DNA of 64,000 nt from Falciphora oryzae. Taxonomy: Eukaryota; Ascomycota; Sordariomycetes; Magnaporthales; Magnaporthaceae. Below the pieces are notes generated by a model. That model did no database searches, was not told where the DNA came from, and saw only the letters and a program-made list of their open reading frames with translations. The stretch lies in NCBI GenBank assembly GCA_000733355.1, contig JNVV01000014.1, positions 310,001 through 374,000 on the forward strand, in the 5' to 3' direction. Position numbers and translations under genes: made by a program. Below are positions 1 to 13,400 of the stretch, piece after piece; the stretch's first letter is position 1, and each line of letters opens with the position of its first letter.

Positions 1-605
1 GCCGGCCTCGGAGGGGAAGGGGGTGGTGTAGCCTGTCGTTGGGACGCACACCTGCCCATCTCTCAAGCGCACTGTGGTTCGCGCCCGCCGGGAGTCGATA
101 TGATAGAATTCATTGTTCCCTTTGCCGTATTCGCTCAAATGTGCTCCGACCATCCATGGCCGGCTCGGCGCCTCTCTCGCTGACCAATTCTACCTTCTTA
201 TTCCGATAAAAAGACGACCACCTGCCTGTCCCTCACACATAGGCGGTAGTGTTCCCATTCTCCTCGTACTTTCTCGGGAAAGCGCCCAACGTGCGTCTGC
301 ATTGCGACGCGACGCTGGCTGTCCCGCGCGCCTCGAACTGCAGACGGAGCGCCAAGGTACAAAAGAGATGGCAAGCTCTCGAACAGGCTACGATTCCCGA
401 ACAGGCTCTGCCCCTCCTCAAACCCCTCAATATTTCGCCACTATAATGGGCCCCGACACGACGTGCACGGTTATGCCGTTTGCAGAGCGTTCAAGCTAGC
501 GTAGCTTGGCTGGTTTGTCAAAGCCGCACACGAAAATGAACGAACCGTGGTTCGCCAAGCTTTTTGCGGCCTCGATCACTTGAGATTTTCCTCTTGCCTT
601 CCTGC

Positions 606-607
<2 letters not shown>

Positions 608-639
<32 letters not shown>
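608..639 (+). repeat. poly(A) tract, 32 bases
   Basis: An uninterrupted run of A, the longest of several homopolymer tracts in the GC-rich part. Such tracts often exclude nucleosomes in fungi; no retroposed gene body is recognisable beside it. Confidence 0.95.
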
Positions 640-640
<1 letters not shown>

Positions 641-1422
641 GAATAACAAGATCCACGTATAGATAGCTCCTTTCGGGACTCATGCCCCCTCAGGCTGACT
701 GCATGTCGGGGCGTTCCTACCGGTGTGAGTGATGGGTGGCTTGCATGGGAAGACATGGGAAATGTCGTTTCTTTGTCTGCCCCACTCAGTGGAGGAGGGC
801 AGGGGGCCGGCGGGGCTCCCACCGGTGTGGAGGAATTGGCCAATCATGCCGCTCCGACGTGACACCAGCCTCAGCTGTGGCTGCCATTCGACCACACCCC
901 CTCCAAGGCTGCCCCATGGGCTGTCGCGGAAGACGGAGTGAGAGTTGCGTGAGAGACTATCGCCGATTGCTCTTTTGGTAAGCGTCAAAGAAGCACGCAA
1001 GTAGCCCGGAGATGAAATAGGAGACTCGCAGCAAATATGCCGGCGCACACCCAACACCCCTCTCCTTGTGGGATCCGGCTATCCCAGCGCGTGCGACGGA
1101 TATCAAACAAGCATCAAAATGATTGCGCATTTCCGAACCACCTATCCTGTTTACTCCGAGATGCACCACAGGCGGCCGGCGGTTGCAACAAGTGGAGAAA
1201 GCGGACAGAGAAAGAAGGACATACACACATACAACGATCATCTTCGGCGCTTCTCCTTTGCTTATTTCCCCTTTCTGTAGCCACTATGGCGGAACGACTA
1301 TCGTGCAGCAACGGCAATCACCTGGACGGATATAGCGGCATCTGGTGGTTCCTCGTGGAGGGAGGGAGGGGCAGACCAGCTGTCCTGTTTGCGTGAATGT
1401 GCATCTAGGTATGCGCGTGGGT

Positions 1423-1425
<3 letters not shown>

Positions 1426-1462
<37 letters not shown>
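1426..1462. repeat. (GT)n microsatellite, about 18 units
   Basis: A perfect dinucleotide run that ends at a GCGAGCGG sequence. It is open in several frames, so the Cys-Val and Thr-His repeat peptides it gives on the two strands are artefacts. Confidence 0.95.
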
Positions 1463-1466
<4 letters not shown>

Positions 1467-2444
1467 CGGAGGGCAGCAAAAGCAGCAAGCACCACACCAA
1501 GCACGGCACCCGCGGGCCGTCATATGGTCGGTCGTGACAGCGCATACCGCCTACCTACCTGGTACCTACCGATGGCGCCGCCGCCGTGAGCAAGCGTTGC
1601 GTGCCCGCCGTTTTGGTGGCCGCGTGCGCGCTCTGTTCTGTATCACCTACCAAGGCACGCTAGGTACCCAGCATGGCGGGTGCTGGCCAAAGATGCAGGA
1701 TGGCTCCCTTAAAAAGCTATGCACGGTGGCATGAGGGCCGATGCCTCGCCGAGAAGACCGGTGAGGGGAGTCCTCTGCTATGCTACATGCTCGGGGCGCT
1801 GCCAGAGCCTGGTGGCCGCTCTCCGGCAGTATCCCCAAGGCCGGTCTACGGAGTAACGATCTCGATCGCGCGCCAGAAAAGAAATGGCCAGCGGCGGCGA
1901 GGCCGCTTTCCATGTTGGTAAATCCCGTTTCACCAAAGCACGGAGGGACCGAAACCCTGCCTGCTTCGAGGGCCAGGGTCGAGGGGACGTCCCGTAAACG
2001 CAGGGCCCCGAGTGATGATCAATGCCGACTAGCAAAGCTGAACTAGAGGCGGGAGCGCTCGGTAGGCCCCCTCCAAGTTCGAGATAACGAGCCAAGTGGT
2101 GGTGGTGTGGCTCCCAATCTACAACACCGCCATCTGAATAACCCTTCCTATCTATCCGGTAAGGTGGGTGTGGCTTGGGTGGTGCGAGTGTTTCTGGTGT
2201 GGGTGGGTGGGTTCAGCGGCTGGCGCCAAGACAGACGAAAGAAAAAAAGAAACGAAAAAGCCCCATCGAGCCCTCTCCAACCAACCTGCAAAGCAGCGCC
2301 CGGCCGTTGCATGGGTAGCACGGGCCCGGAGGAGCAGGAGCCAGAGTGCAGTCGGCGTGGGACGATGGGCGCCCCCGCCGATCGACACGAGGCCTTCCTT
2401 TCTCGAATGGCGGCCGGCCATTTTATGTTTTTATTTCTTTGATA

Positions 2445-2884
2445 ACGTGGTTCACAAGTAAGCGGCGCACACAAGTAAGTGGCGCACTTCGAAATCACGT
2501 GTTAAACGCGTTTTTCGACACCCTTGCTAACTCGGCCAATTTAAGCCCAAATTTTACCAAATTTTAACAGGTTATATGCAACTACGTAGTAAATGTAATG
2601 TAATTTTCTTGGATTTTTATTATTACCCCTTTAAGGTTAGTTAGAAACACTGTATAATATACTGTGCAAAATATGCAAATTACCTTAAAAAGGCAATAAT
2701 AAAAATTTATAAAAATTTAAGAAAATTACATTACATTTACTACGTAGTTGCATATAACCTGTTAAAATTTGGTAAAATTTGGGCTTAAATTGGCCGAGTT
2801 AGCAAGGGTGTCGAAAAACGCGTTTAACACGTGATTTCGAAGTGCGCCACTTACTTGTGTGCGCCGCTTACTTGTGAACCACGT
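2445..2884. mobile_element. MITE-1: 440-bp fold-back pogo/Fot-type MITE
   Basis: The element begins ACGTGGTTCACAAGTAAG, ends with the reverse complement, and is flanked by TA on both sides, the target duplication of Tc1/mariner-pogo elements. The two arms are nearly perfect inverted copies over roughly 200 bp, so the single strand would form one long hairpin. Each end carries two tandem 17-bp units (ACAAGTAAGYGGCGCAC) just inside the tip, the same units found at the ends of pogo-B. It encodes nothing. It lies in unmutated GC-rich DNA and its arms show little RIP-type change, which suggests a recent insertion or a location that escaped RIP. Confidence 0.93.
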
Positions 2885-5800
2885 TATCGGTTTTTGCATT
2901 TGGCGGGCTGCGGCGCCAATGATGGCAACCTCGGTGCTTTTTCTCTGTGCTTTCTTAGAGACACACCCAACAGGCTCCCTGCCTCCTGCCTGTCCGCCCC
3001 TCTCTTTCTCGGGCAGTAGGTAGGAGATCGCAGGCCCCTTTGCCGCCAGTGATGCTCTCCAGACTTGGGGGTGGATTCTTCCTGCTAGCCTTGCTGCCTT
3101 CATGCCCGCCCCCCGCTCATCGTACTGCAGGAAGGAATGTGCTCTGGCGTGGGCGTGCCAAATTGTTTAACGGTTTCACTAATGTAGTCTAGGTCTAGTC
3201 CTGCGGGAGGATCAAGGGCAGAAAAACGTGCGTGAGGGGAAGTGTGAGCGACGTCGGATGCGAGCAGCCAAGGGGCAACCAAGGCATCAGGCCATGCCAC
3301 TGGCCTTTTCTTTTTTTTTTTTTTCTTGCGCGGCAGCCCTTTCCTCGGCATGAAGGTTCAGACGCAGAGAAAAGTGAAGTCCAAGCACCGAAATGGGACG
3401 ACCGCCGCCCTCCCCTCAGACAGTTTCCCCGCAGGACAGAGCGTCTTCCCATGCTCCGTGCAACCCAGCGCTGCGGCATAGGGGGCACTGGGGGAGAAAA
3501 GGGATGAAAGGGGAGGGGGACGACTGACGAGCTCAGGCGGTTCTGCTCCGGTCCAAGTAGGAAACTGAGTTATTCCCATCGGTGGTCCGACCCAAGCCGT
3601 GTTTCCGTGGACATCGGTTGGGAAAAGGCTTGGTGGTATTTTGTCTTATTAGCAGCCCACAACAGCGCCGCGACTGGGCCGGTAACTCCAATGCTTGGGG
3701 GTTGCTTCTCCGTCTGCCTGCTTGCCAGTGCAGCACCCCCGGCCGCGGCGCTTCCCCAATCATTTCTCGCAGCTCCTTCCTCCTCCATCCCCTGCACGGT
3801 TGAGAAAGGATGCACACAGGCGCTGCGGCTGGGGAATGGGCTCTTGCTGGCCTTAGCTCCGTGACGTAGAGCCGCGGGTCCCCGGCGGAGGACCGCATCG
3901 GGGTTTGGGCGTTGGATCGGTGGAAGGAAGAGATGCGAAGTGGAGTTGGTGTTTCTCGTGGTTGCACGAGCCCGGGGAGCTGTCCTGGACGCTAAAAAAA
4001 AAAAAACCAAAAAAAAAAACCTGCGAGCTGACAGGAGCGAGGAGCGAGGAGCGAGGGGGCCACCAGGCCCTGTCCGGCCCGCTTACGGGGCAGCACGCCG
4101 CAGCTGGTCAATACCTCAATAGGTTCAGGCAAGGTCGGCCGGCGGCGCACGCTGTGGGACAGCAGGGATTCAGCAGCAGCGGGTGGCATTTGGGATGGGG
4201 CTGGGCTCGGGCAGGCAGTGAGGCAGTGGGCACTAGAGTTCATCCTGCAGCATGGGGCTCCCCTCTATTGCGCGTCAGGGCCCGGGCGACTGCTGTGAGC
4301 GGTTCGCGCTGAAGCACTCTTGCAACACAGCGGCCCAGTCAGGACGCCAAACCACATTAGAACAGGCAGTTGAGATTCCTTTGTTTTTCGCTGTTTCTTT
4401 CTTGGAATCTGTATCTTAGAAATTCGACGCCCGGGGCAGGATGCCGCCGGGGCCGTGCTCCTACGCTGCAAGGCTCCTCGTCTCTACACCCCTGCAGAAT
4501 TGTTTTTCTTTTTCCCGTTGTTTTTCGCTCAGGCCTGTCGCTGTGCGCGCTCAAAGTGGTCTTGGCCGTTGGCAGAGCTCGCTGGGACTTAGTTGCACCC
4601 CCCTCCCCTGGTCAGAGGTCTTGCTTCAAATTGTGCGATGGTGATGTCATGGTTGCCGTCTCTCATATTATCAACGTGGGCGCACGGCGCAGCGGGAGCA
4701 CGCACCACTCAAAAAAAAAAAAGACCGTGTGACCTCCCAAAATGCCCTCATCCCGTTCGCCTGTGTAAGACCAAAAGGTGCTAAGGTCATGTTCCCCTTT
4801 CTTCTTTCCATCCTTGGAAAGTAATGCCACACAAAGAAACTGTCGATCAGGCCCAGCCCGAGCCGCCGGTAACTTCGGGCGTGGGCGGGAAGATTCCCTG
4901 TTCGTGGGAGGATCCTGCCTGCCCAGGCACACCCGAGGGCTGCGGCCACAGCGGAGTGGACACTGAGGAAGGACGGGCAGCACATGAAGGGTTGTCACTT
5001 CTAGGCTTTTTTTTTTTTTTTTCTTCTTCGCTTTGCCCGACCGACATCGCAGCTGCTGCCCGTCATCTCCACCAGGTGTGCGGCGCCAATGGCGACAGCA
5101 GATGGAAGATGCGGGAGGCATTTGATATTTTACGAGGGTTTGCGGTGGGTGGCTTCGGTGAATCCCGTCCGCAAAATATTAGAGCCGCCGATAATATCGT
5201 GTCTTTTTTTTTTTTTTTTTTTGATAAGAGGATGGAATTTACTTTTTTGTCCCTGGGTTTTCTTGGTCCGAGCCCGAACGAACAGTCGGGCTTACGTGAT
5301 GTGATTCGTGCTCTTGCAGCAAATAACTCATGAAGAAAAAAAGTGGAAGACGAAAGGGCACCAGTTGCGCGCACCGATTGACCGCCACGTTCCAGTCGTC
5401 GTCTGCTCGCAGGCGCCTCTGCCCAGGTGATCCGGCCGCTGTGCCTGCGCCGCCGGTGTTGGTCTATCCGACGCATCCGGGCGCTGCTGAGGGAGGCGTT
5501 GGGTCACGGGGCCGTCAGTGCCACGTCTGTGGCATGCGATGCTTCCCATGATATGTGACGGTGCGCCATGGTCGGGTGGCGTGTGGTGACTGGATCAAGC
5601 TTCTTTCTGCTGACGGGAGACGGGAGCCGTTTGATAGGTGTCCTCGCTCCTTGCGTTGTGGTTGGCTGGTCGGCCATCACGCCTTGCTTTCTCTCTCTCT
5701 CCCTCGCCGCCAGCCAGAAGCCCTCGAGCGCCATTTTTCGATAGAGGGAGCTCCCCGAACCCCCACGCCAGGCCGTTGCTAGGCGTGGGCGTTGGGCACA

Positions 5801-7412
5801 TTCTTGATTTTTTTTTCTCCTTCAATATTGATTTGCTAGAATGTAGCGGGCATCAATCGCCTCCTCGGCGACTACACGTCAGCCCAGGAATGCGTGCATC
5901 GCTTTCTTCTGCTCTCTTCCATCGCCAATGAGCTGTCGTCGACGTGGATTGGCTACCCCGGACCAAGCAGCCTGTTCAAGAGCTTGCAAGCTTCGTCGTG
6001 CGTATCGCGAATGCAAAAGATACATTAGCACCTCGACGATCCAATTGGGGATGAGACAGGTCTCGCATCTCCTTCTCACACCCCTCCGCCGCAATCCTCA
6101 ACGAGTGCCAGTCACTGTGCTCCTAGCGCCCGCCGAGATGGGATGCAGTTTCAGTGGCACGCAAGCACCAGTCGTCTCATCGCATCCAACTTCCCCCCCT
6201 CTTTCCGTCTCTGCTTGGCTCGTATGCCTGTCGGCTATTTTTTTTTCTTTTTTTTTTCTCCTTGCTCTGCCCCCTGGAACCTAGAACGCCCTGGGTCTGA
6301 GGCACGGAAAAGCGGTGAGATAGCTCGACTCTGGGGTGCAGCTGCTTGGTCGCCGCGCCGGCCAATCAGGCGACATGCTCGCCCTCAAAGCTGGAAGCAG
6401 TTGGAACAGGGGAAAAAGCAGGTCTCGACTCTCGAATCCTCGCCCAATGGCACCGAGCTATCCCCCTAGTCCCCACGGCCATCCTGGCTGACCTGGAGCA
6501 AGGAGGGAAAAAGGAGGCGCCGTCTATCGAGGCACGTCGTTCTAGTCCGATCTTTCTGTTGATGCTCGGTTCTATGTAGTGGCCTCTTCCGTGTGGTGCT
6601 GGGCTGGCTGAATCGAGGTGCGAGTCCGAACTAGGGTCTAGCTCACAGCTCTCGGTAGTCGCCGAGTGGTCCAGCCAGGTGCGAAAGACACTGTACGCTC
6701 GTCCTGCTCCTCACTGCCACCGCCGCCCAGAAGTAGCAGTTGGTATTGGACTTGATGGCTCCATGTTGACTTTTTGTCGAGCGTCACGATCAGCAAGCGC
6801 TGTCCCTACGGCGACAGCACGGCCAAAGATGTTCCAGATCGTCGCCGGGCTGCCAGATGAGCCACATGGACGCTCACCGGCTTTCTGCTGTGAGCGCATG
6901 GACGGCGAGCCTGTGCTTGGTTGGGCGTCTCTCTAGGGGGTACAGCAACTGCTGACAAGCTCGCGGCTCTGGCTTTTGTTTTCTTGTTCCTCCCGACACG
7001 GAAGCAGTGCTTTCTGCAAAACGGACTCTGCCGCCCTTCCCTCGGTGAAACAGCTATCTCCGGGTTGGGGGGAACACGGTTGTGCTTGCGCTTCTATGCG
7101 CCGAGCCACAAGCCGTGCACGCCATGAGAGACAAAGGTGGCGATTCGCCCCTGTCTCCGATCTCGCGCGCCCCGAGACACCGGTCCCCTTCGCCGCAGCC
7201 AAGCTGTCACGTCTGAACATGGGACACAGCATCTCTGCCGCTGCCCGCTTGATACCTGGCCGGGTGAAGTCAACGGCTAGCCGCTGGGAACGCCATGGAT
7301 GTCGTCCCGACCGGTATCTCCCTCTCTCTCTGGTGCGCCCGGAATGGGTGGCGGAGGATGTCCAGTATTGGCACCCGCCTGCAGGCCGGGCCTGTCTAGA
7401 AGCCGTGATGGT
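2885..7412. other. GC-rich stretch without recognisable genes, with poly(A)/(T) tracts
   Basis: No coding region can be supported. Homopolymer runs recur about once per kilobase: T at 3311-3324, A at 3994-4006 and 4009-4019, A near 4711-4722, T at 5007-5022 and T at 5204-5222. The open frames are chance frames of GC-rich DNA with no recognisable domain or plausible intron-exon series. Confidence 0.45.
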
Positions 7413-10400
7413 CTACGATGATTCCTCGGAGGAGTAGCATTTCGTGGGCGCGCAAAGGGGGTATCTCGTGTCTCGGCGCCGCAGGGGGTTGGGGACGCAG
7501 GCTCGTGCAGGTGCCTGTTCCCTCAGACCGGTCAGCGTCGAAGGTTCCCCTGTCCGCGGGCCTGCGCCCAAGACTGGGATTTGGGCAGTGTTCATAGATC
7601 CCACCATCGCGCTGGCGGCGGTGCGACGAAAATGCGCGTCCGCCGACGTGCCACTGCAGTGGAAGCCCAAGATTAGCCTCTCGCTTCGCCCGGCGGGCTG
7701 CCGTCTCATGGAACGGCAGAGGTGGACGCACACACAAGAGACAGCGCCGCTTTGGCAGTGCGCCACGATACTGCGACTCCCCATCTCCAATCTCCTCGGC
7801 TCCCTTTTTGTTTTCTCGTCGGAATGTGACGGTTTCTTCGGCTTGCCTTTTCGGGGCCGGTGGCTGCGCTCCATGATGGGTAGTGCGGCAGTGCGAAATA
7901 TTGGACGGGGTGGGATGCCAACCCTCTCTCCTCCTATCTTCCCCGCAAAAATACTATCTTCCCCGGATTCACAAGATATTGTCGTGCATTGTGCGGGGGA
8001 AATACGGGAGCAGAAAAGGGCCAGATAGTGCCCGCAATAGGAGAAAATCCCCGGGGGGTTTTTGTGGCTTCCTGGCCCCTCGTCATACCTGCTGCAGGGT
8101 GAAGTCAACCTCGCGCAACGCTGGGTGCTAGCTGGAGGTCCGATGGTGAACACCCATACACACGCCCACCCCCCTCCTCGCGTGCAGTGAATCGTCGAAG
8201 CAGGCTGATTCTTTTCCGCGGCCAGCCCCAGGTTTATCGTCTTCTGGGGCAGGACGGGCACCATCAGCCAGCCGAGAGTCCCGTGCAGCAGCAACGGCAG
8301 CGGCAGCGGCGGCACACAGTCCCCCGGCCCTGGACAGCATCAGGTATGCCGGTGGTGTACAGCAGCCACACGTCGCAACGGCCGGAGTTCCTACGCTACG
8401 GGTGCCGCCGACTAGTCGCAGTCTGGGAGGTATGTTGTTTTTCAGGGGTCGTGCTGACTCAAAATGTTCGTCTTGACGGATAGGCTCCTCGGATCGGATG
8501 CCCTCTGGAGATACACGTCCATGCTCGGCACGTTGGGCGTCAGGCAATCTCCCTGCCTACCAGGCAGATGGCGAGCCTGACAAGTCCGGGGGAGCCCGCG
8601 TCAGGATCTACCTCTGCCTACGCGATGGGGTGACTCCATTGACCTCGTCGCGTGTTATAAGGTTTCTTCCTACCCAACGACGGGGTTTGCTGGAAGGAAG
8701 TTTGTCGTTCGTTCGGACATCGGCGGCGCTTGCTGATCGTCCAATCTCTGGCCGTTCTCGGGCTTTTCCTGCGGTGTTGCAAGCCACCACGTTTTTTTTC
8801 TTTTGCTAGAGCTGGAGCTGCTGCTGGTTGAAGCAAGCTTGGGGGTTAGTGGCAAGGGCCGGCGGCGGGGAAAGGTGGCGCAATCCACCAACGTTCTCCG
8901 CGTGTCCATCTGTCGACCTGGCACGCCAACCTTGACGCCACCCGAAGCCATCATGGCAAGATGGGGCCTCTTTTGCGTGGGCTTATCGTGGTTTGTCTGC
9001 TATGCTAACTTGGGTAAAAAAAAGCTAGACGGCCTCCTTGTTCACCGCCAAGCAGAACAACCTGATCCGTTTGTCGGCCCCTATCTCGCGAACTAGGTAC
9101 CCCTCTCGGCAGCGTTCCTTATCCCTTGCGTCTCACTTCCCCGCACATGTGCTAGTAAAGGACCAGCCGTTGTCGGAAAAAAACTGACAAACGGAAACGC
9201 TCGACCCAGAATTAAGGCGTCGAGGGTCCGCCATCGCCTACCTAGGGCGGACGAGCTGAGCCAAGGCGACCGCTACGGATTGCCATGCTCAAAGGGAGCC
9301 AAGTGTTCTCTAGCAGTGCTGCTACCGCTCTCTGTGGCTTGGAATTCAATCTTGGATGCTTGCTTTCGCTGTTGTCCCCGCTCCCGATAGTCTGCGCCTT
9401 GGCCATCGCGAAGCGGGGATCCGTGATAGGCATAGGAATTCAGGGGCTTCCACTGAGATGCTCGGGTCCTGTCGAGTATGGGGAGCACACTCGCGAAAGC
9501 TGACGTCTGCAAACTGGAGGAGAGCCAGCCATGCGCCGCGGCCTCCGAGCCTACCATCTGTGCTGCCGGCGCCGGCATCGCGGGCCAGGATGTGCCCGGG
9601 CGTTGACTCTCTGGCGCGGAACGGCGAGTGTGTGGCCTGGCGAAGATCCTGTCGAGCCCGGCTTTGCTCCTGCCATCTAGTTTCGCATTGAGTCTTCCGT
9701 TTTTGCCGTCTGCCCATATCTTCAGTCCCCCAAATGGCCACTTGTTGCGGACGCACCCCGGAAGCTTGCTTAAGTTTTTGGCCTTTTCCCTGTGCCGATC
9801 CAGCCTCCGCGTCAGTCCTCTGCCGCGCAACTGACGCGCTGGACAGGACGTTCCTTGCCCGGCCACGGAGGGGTCCTCTCCCTTGCAGTAGGCAAACCGT
9901 CTGTCAAAGACCTCTCGCTATCCATCTCTGTCGGGGCCTCCCTAGGTCGAGTCAAGCGGTGTGGCCTTTGATCAGAGAACGTTCCAGGCAGACGACACGG
10001 ACACGCTCTCGCACGCACACCACACACCACCGCCGCCACCACACCCAGTGCGCTAAAGTCTGGTAGCAGAATGAACCATACGCCCCTCCTCCGCCTCCTC
10101 CTCCCCGTTACCGGTTCTAGTTCCGTACAGCTAGCTCTTCTGGTGATGTTTCGCGATTCTGCATATCTCCTCTCACTTGCTCCTCTCCTTGGCGACCCCT
10201 GGCTGGGCCCCGGGTGGGTGGCGTGGAGTCGCGAGCGATGAACGAAGGAAGTGCCGCTCTGGACCCCGACGGGCGGGCAGGATGATCTAGACCGGGCAAC
10301 GTTTCTTCCTTCTTTCTCCCCGACATACATGATTAAAAAAAAAAAAAAACATCCCCTTCCCCTAACGCGAGGCACCCGATGGAGGGATCGCATTCGGGGT

Positions 10401-13400
10401 GGGCCACGTACACGGGCTTTCTTGGACGGCCGGATGGTGGGAGGACGATCACCGGCAAGCGCTGGCAAGCAAGGTAGAGAAAAGGATCGACGAAAAGAGT
10501 ACATCTACGCACTGCACACGCCCACAAACACACCCATCTCTCAAGATTTCGACGCACAAATTCTGGCGATGGCGAGCGGTGGTGGGGTGTGGCATGCGCA
10601 ACGAGAGGAGAGTGAGGGGTTGGGGGCTCTGCCCGCAGCCGGCCACAGCCAAGTTTCAGCAGCCGGTTTTGTCGCTGGGCCCTCCCAACCACAATCTGCG
10701 TCTCGGTCGGGTCCGGGGGGAGCAAAAACAAACGAACCCGAAGCTTTTGCCGCCCACTTCTACATACCATGTAGGTATGAGTGATGCTTTTTCGCAGCCC
10801 CACCGAGGCCGTGATATTGGGGGTTGACTTGCAGCACGCGTAGATTGGGGACGTCAAATTGAAGCCTGCAGGGCCAAGCGATTTGAGGGCGGCATCCATT
10901 GACCGCCTCTGGGGTGAAGCTCCTTTGACAAGTCCGACTATACCCTCCCTTTCCGTCCATATTACCTCGGCCGGGCGAGGAGTTGGGGCGCTCGGCGGCA
11001 CCTAGGTTGGGTGGTTGGGTGGTTTGGTGATGCTCGGGCGCGATAGCTGGAGGCTGGCTTTGCCGGATGCAAGCCAATATCGAGCAAAGCGGACGCAGGG
11101 CTTTTTCCTTGCTTGCTTGCCTCTTCCTCCGCCCGGCTTCTGCTTGCCCCTCGCTGCCCTCCATCTTGCGCCTCCTTGTCCATTATCCACCACTCGCATC
11201 TTTTTATTCACTTTTACTTTTTATTTTAGACTGCCTCACTGCATCTCCAATCTCTGCGAAGCAGCCACCGCCCGCATATGCGTGCGACGCTGCAATGCAA
11301 GCCAAGGGCATGGGAGGGTGGGCACGCACTCTGCGGCACCAGAGCTAGGCAGCGCCGCCGGCCAACCAGAGACTGGGCTCCTGAATGGCCGCCAGCCCCT
11401 CACCTCCCTCCCTCCAGCCGTCAACGGGGGACCAATCTCTCTACGCAGTATGCACCGTACTGTGCAGTCCGGGTCTCGTAGGTAATTTGCAGCAGCTGTG
11501 GCGGTGGATGGACGCAACCTGCTAAGGTTGTGTGGCCTCTCTCGCGGGAAACGGAGCTCCACTGGTTGGACGGCTGGTTCTTGGAGGACTATGCCTGCAT
11601 GCAGCTGGGAGGGGGCATTGCAGAGACGCCGCATTTCGTCTTGCGCCTTGCTTCATGATTTTGCATGTGAATGAGCAGTAGGGCTCCAGCGATGCTGCAG
11701 AGCCCCTCATCACTGCTGCGACGGTCGGCGGCACTTTGTAGAGTCCCTTCCTTCAATGTCTTGATCAGATAATTCTGGGAGGAGTCGCTGGGGAGCAGCG
11801 GGAGCTGAAGGTCTGAGGGCGGCGACTAAACCCAACCGTCAGGTGTCAATTGATAGGCGCACAAACAGTGATAGGGGAGCGGAACAATCCGTCAAGACGT
11901 TGGAACGTGTTTTGGCCCTGCTCTCGTATTTCCGCAGCAGCCGTCAACCAAAAAATCGTGCGTGCTCTGGGCCTGGGCATTCGCCATCACCAAACGCCAC
12001 TTTCAAGCAGCGCGGTGCAGCAACAAGCGCTTCCAGCACTAGCAGCAGCACAACCACCGCCAACAAGAATTGAAGAGGATCAGCAAGGGTGGGGGGACGC
12101 TAGCAGGGCAAAAACGCCCCAAGGGCTGCCACACCTAATCTGCGCTTGCGTTGACCGGTGTCGATGGCTGAGAGATGGAGGGGATGGTGGGGAGATTGGA
12201 ACCAGCTCGGTGAACGCTTTTTTGCTCGAATTTTCCTCCCTTTTGTGTGTATGGTTTTTTTTTTTCTTTTTTTCCACTGCTGATGTGCCATCCATTCCTC
12301 TTCCATGATAGCGGTACTTGGCCTGGCCCCATTGCGTCGGGAGTCAAAGCTCACGCCACAACCTCGTGTTGCCGCCTCCGGCCTCGCAACAACCTGTTTT
12401 TTCAGTCGAATTCCCTTATGCTGTCGTTACGACCAGGGAACCATCGAATCCATTTGGCGGCGGAGACTCAATATCGCATCATGTTGGGAGGTGCTCGAAG
12501 TCTAGGTCTAGAGCGAGTCTGGGAATATCGCCTGCTCCATCTACCCACACCCCTTGTTTCTTCCCGTCCCATGCCTTGCCGCCCTCAGGCAGTGGATTGG
12601 ACGGGGAACCACCGGCGAGATGACCCGCGTTGGCCCAGTCCCCTTTGTCATCCCCATCCTCCCCCTCCGGGCTGTGACTGAACTGTCACCCCTCACATCC
12701 GAGCTCGGCGTCAGCTCCATCTTGCTTGGCCGGGATCCCACCATGGCGATAACGACATGCCGGAAGGAGACAGGGGGCAAGGAAAGGGCAAAAAATAGGA
12801 GACTCTCTTCGGATAGCGCACCAGACCCCGTTAGCTGGGAGGCAACATCTGCTCTCGGCAAGCAAGCGCCCTGTCCGTGCGAGTTGCATAGCGCTGGACG
12901 TGCTGCGGATGTCCATACTTATACGCCCCTGTCGAGAGCGGCGGGCTTCTGGGCCTCTCGAGAAACCCACCGTCTTACTCCGGTCCTTTCCATGCCGCTC
13001 TTCCCGCCTCGAAGGCTCTTTGATTTAACTCCGGCTGACACTCCGTCCGCTTGGGCTGCCTTGACTTGCAGTAGGTTAAAGGCACGCCCCAAGCCAGGGT
13101 TGCTTCACTCTAAGAGCCCCGTCCGCTGCTTCGTCCGCTGGGGCCAGCAGACTCTAGCCCACCCTATTCCCGTCAGACGCCGGGGCGCCGCGGCCCAGTC
13201 GGCCAACCCGCTAAAGCCCTAGCCGGCGCTTCTCCTCCCCCATCCTTCCCCGGGCTATCCAATGTTATATGTCTCTCCATGCAGCTTTAGCCTTTGCATA
13301 CCGCCCTTTGGTCTCAGGTCACACGTCAGGATCTGGTGCTTGTGTCGATTCTCTCGAGATGAATCTCGCCTAGACCCCCCGGCAACCCCGGGCGGACGGA

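Larger units (their letters stand above)
1..2444. other. GC-rich stretch without recognisable genes
   Basis: No reading frame here resembles a known family. The open frames are short, overlap on both strands and have low-complexity Arg/Pro/Ser/Ala-rich translations, as expected by chance in GC-rich DNA. The segment carries a 32-base poly(A) run, a GT microsatellite and TACCTA-type motifs near 1551-1571 that are common in fungal intergenic DNA. There is no sign of the RIP-type TA enrichment seen after about 16.6 kb. An untranslated RNA or a small multi-exon gene cannot be excluded by eye. Confidence 0.5.

Noticed and set aside
1427..1460. Cys-Val and Thr-His repeat peptides
   Set aside because: Direct translation of the GT microsatellite in several frames.
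7413..8315. 300-codon minus-strand open frame in the GC-rich region
   Set aside because: Low-complexity Ser/Arg/Pro/Cys-rich translation, several overlapping frames on both strands, no family resemblance; typical chance frame of GC-rich DNA.
9812..11001. Overlapping 230- and 222-codon minus-strand frames
   Set aside because: They overlap in different frames, run through homopolymers and GT/CA-rich DNA, and show no domain.
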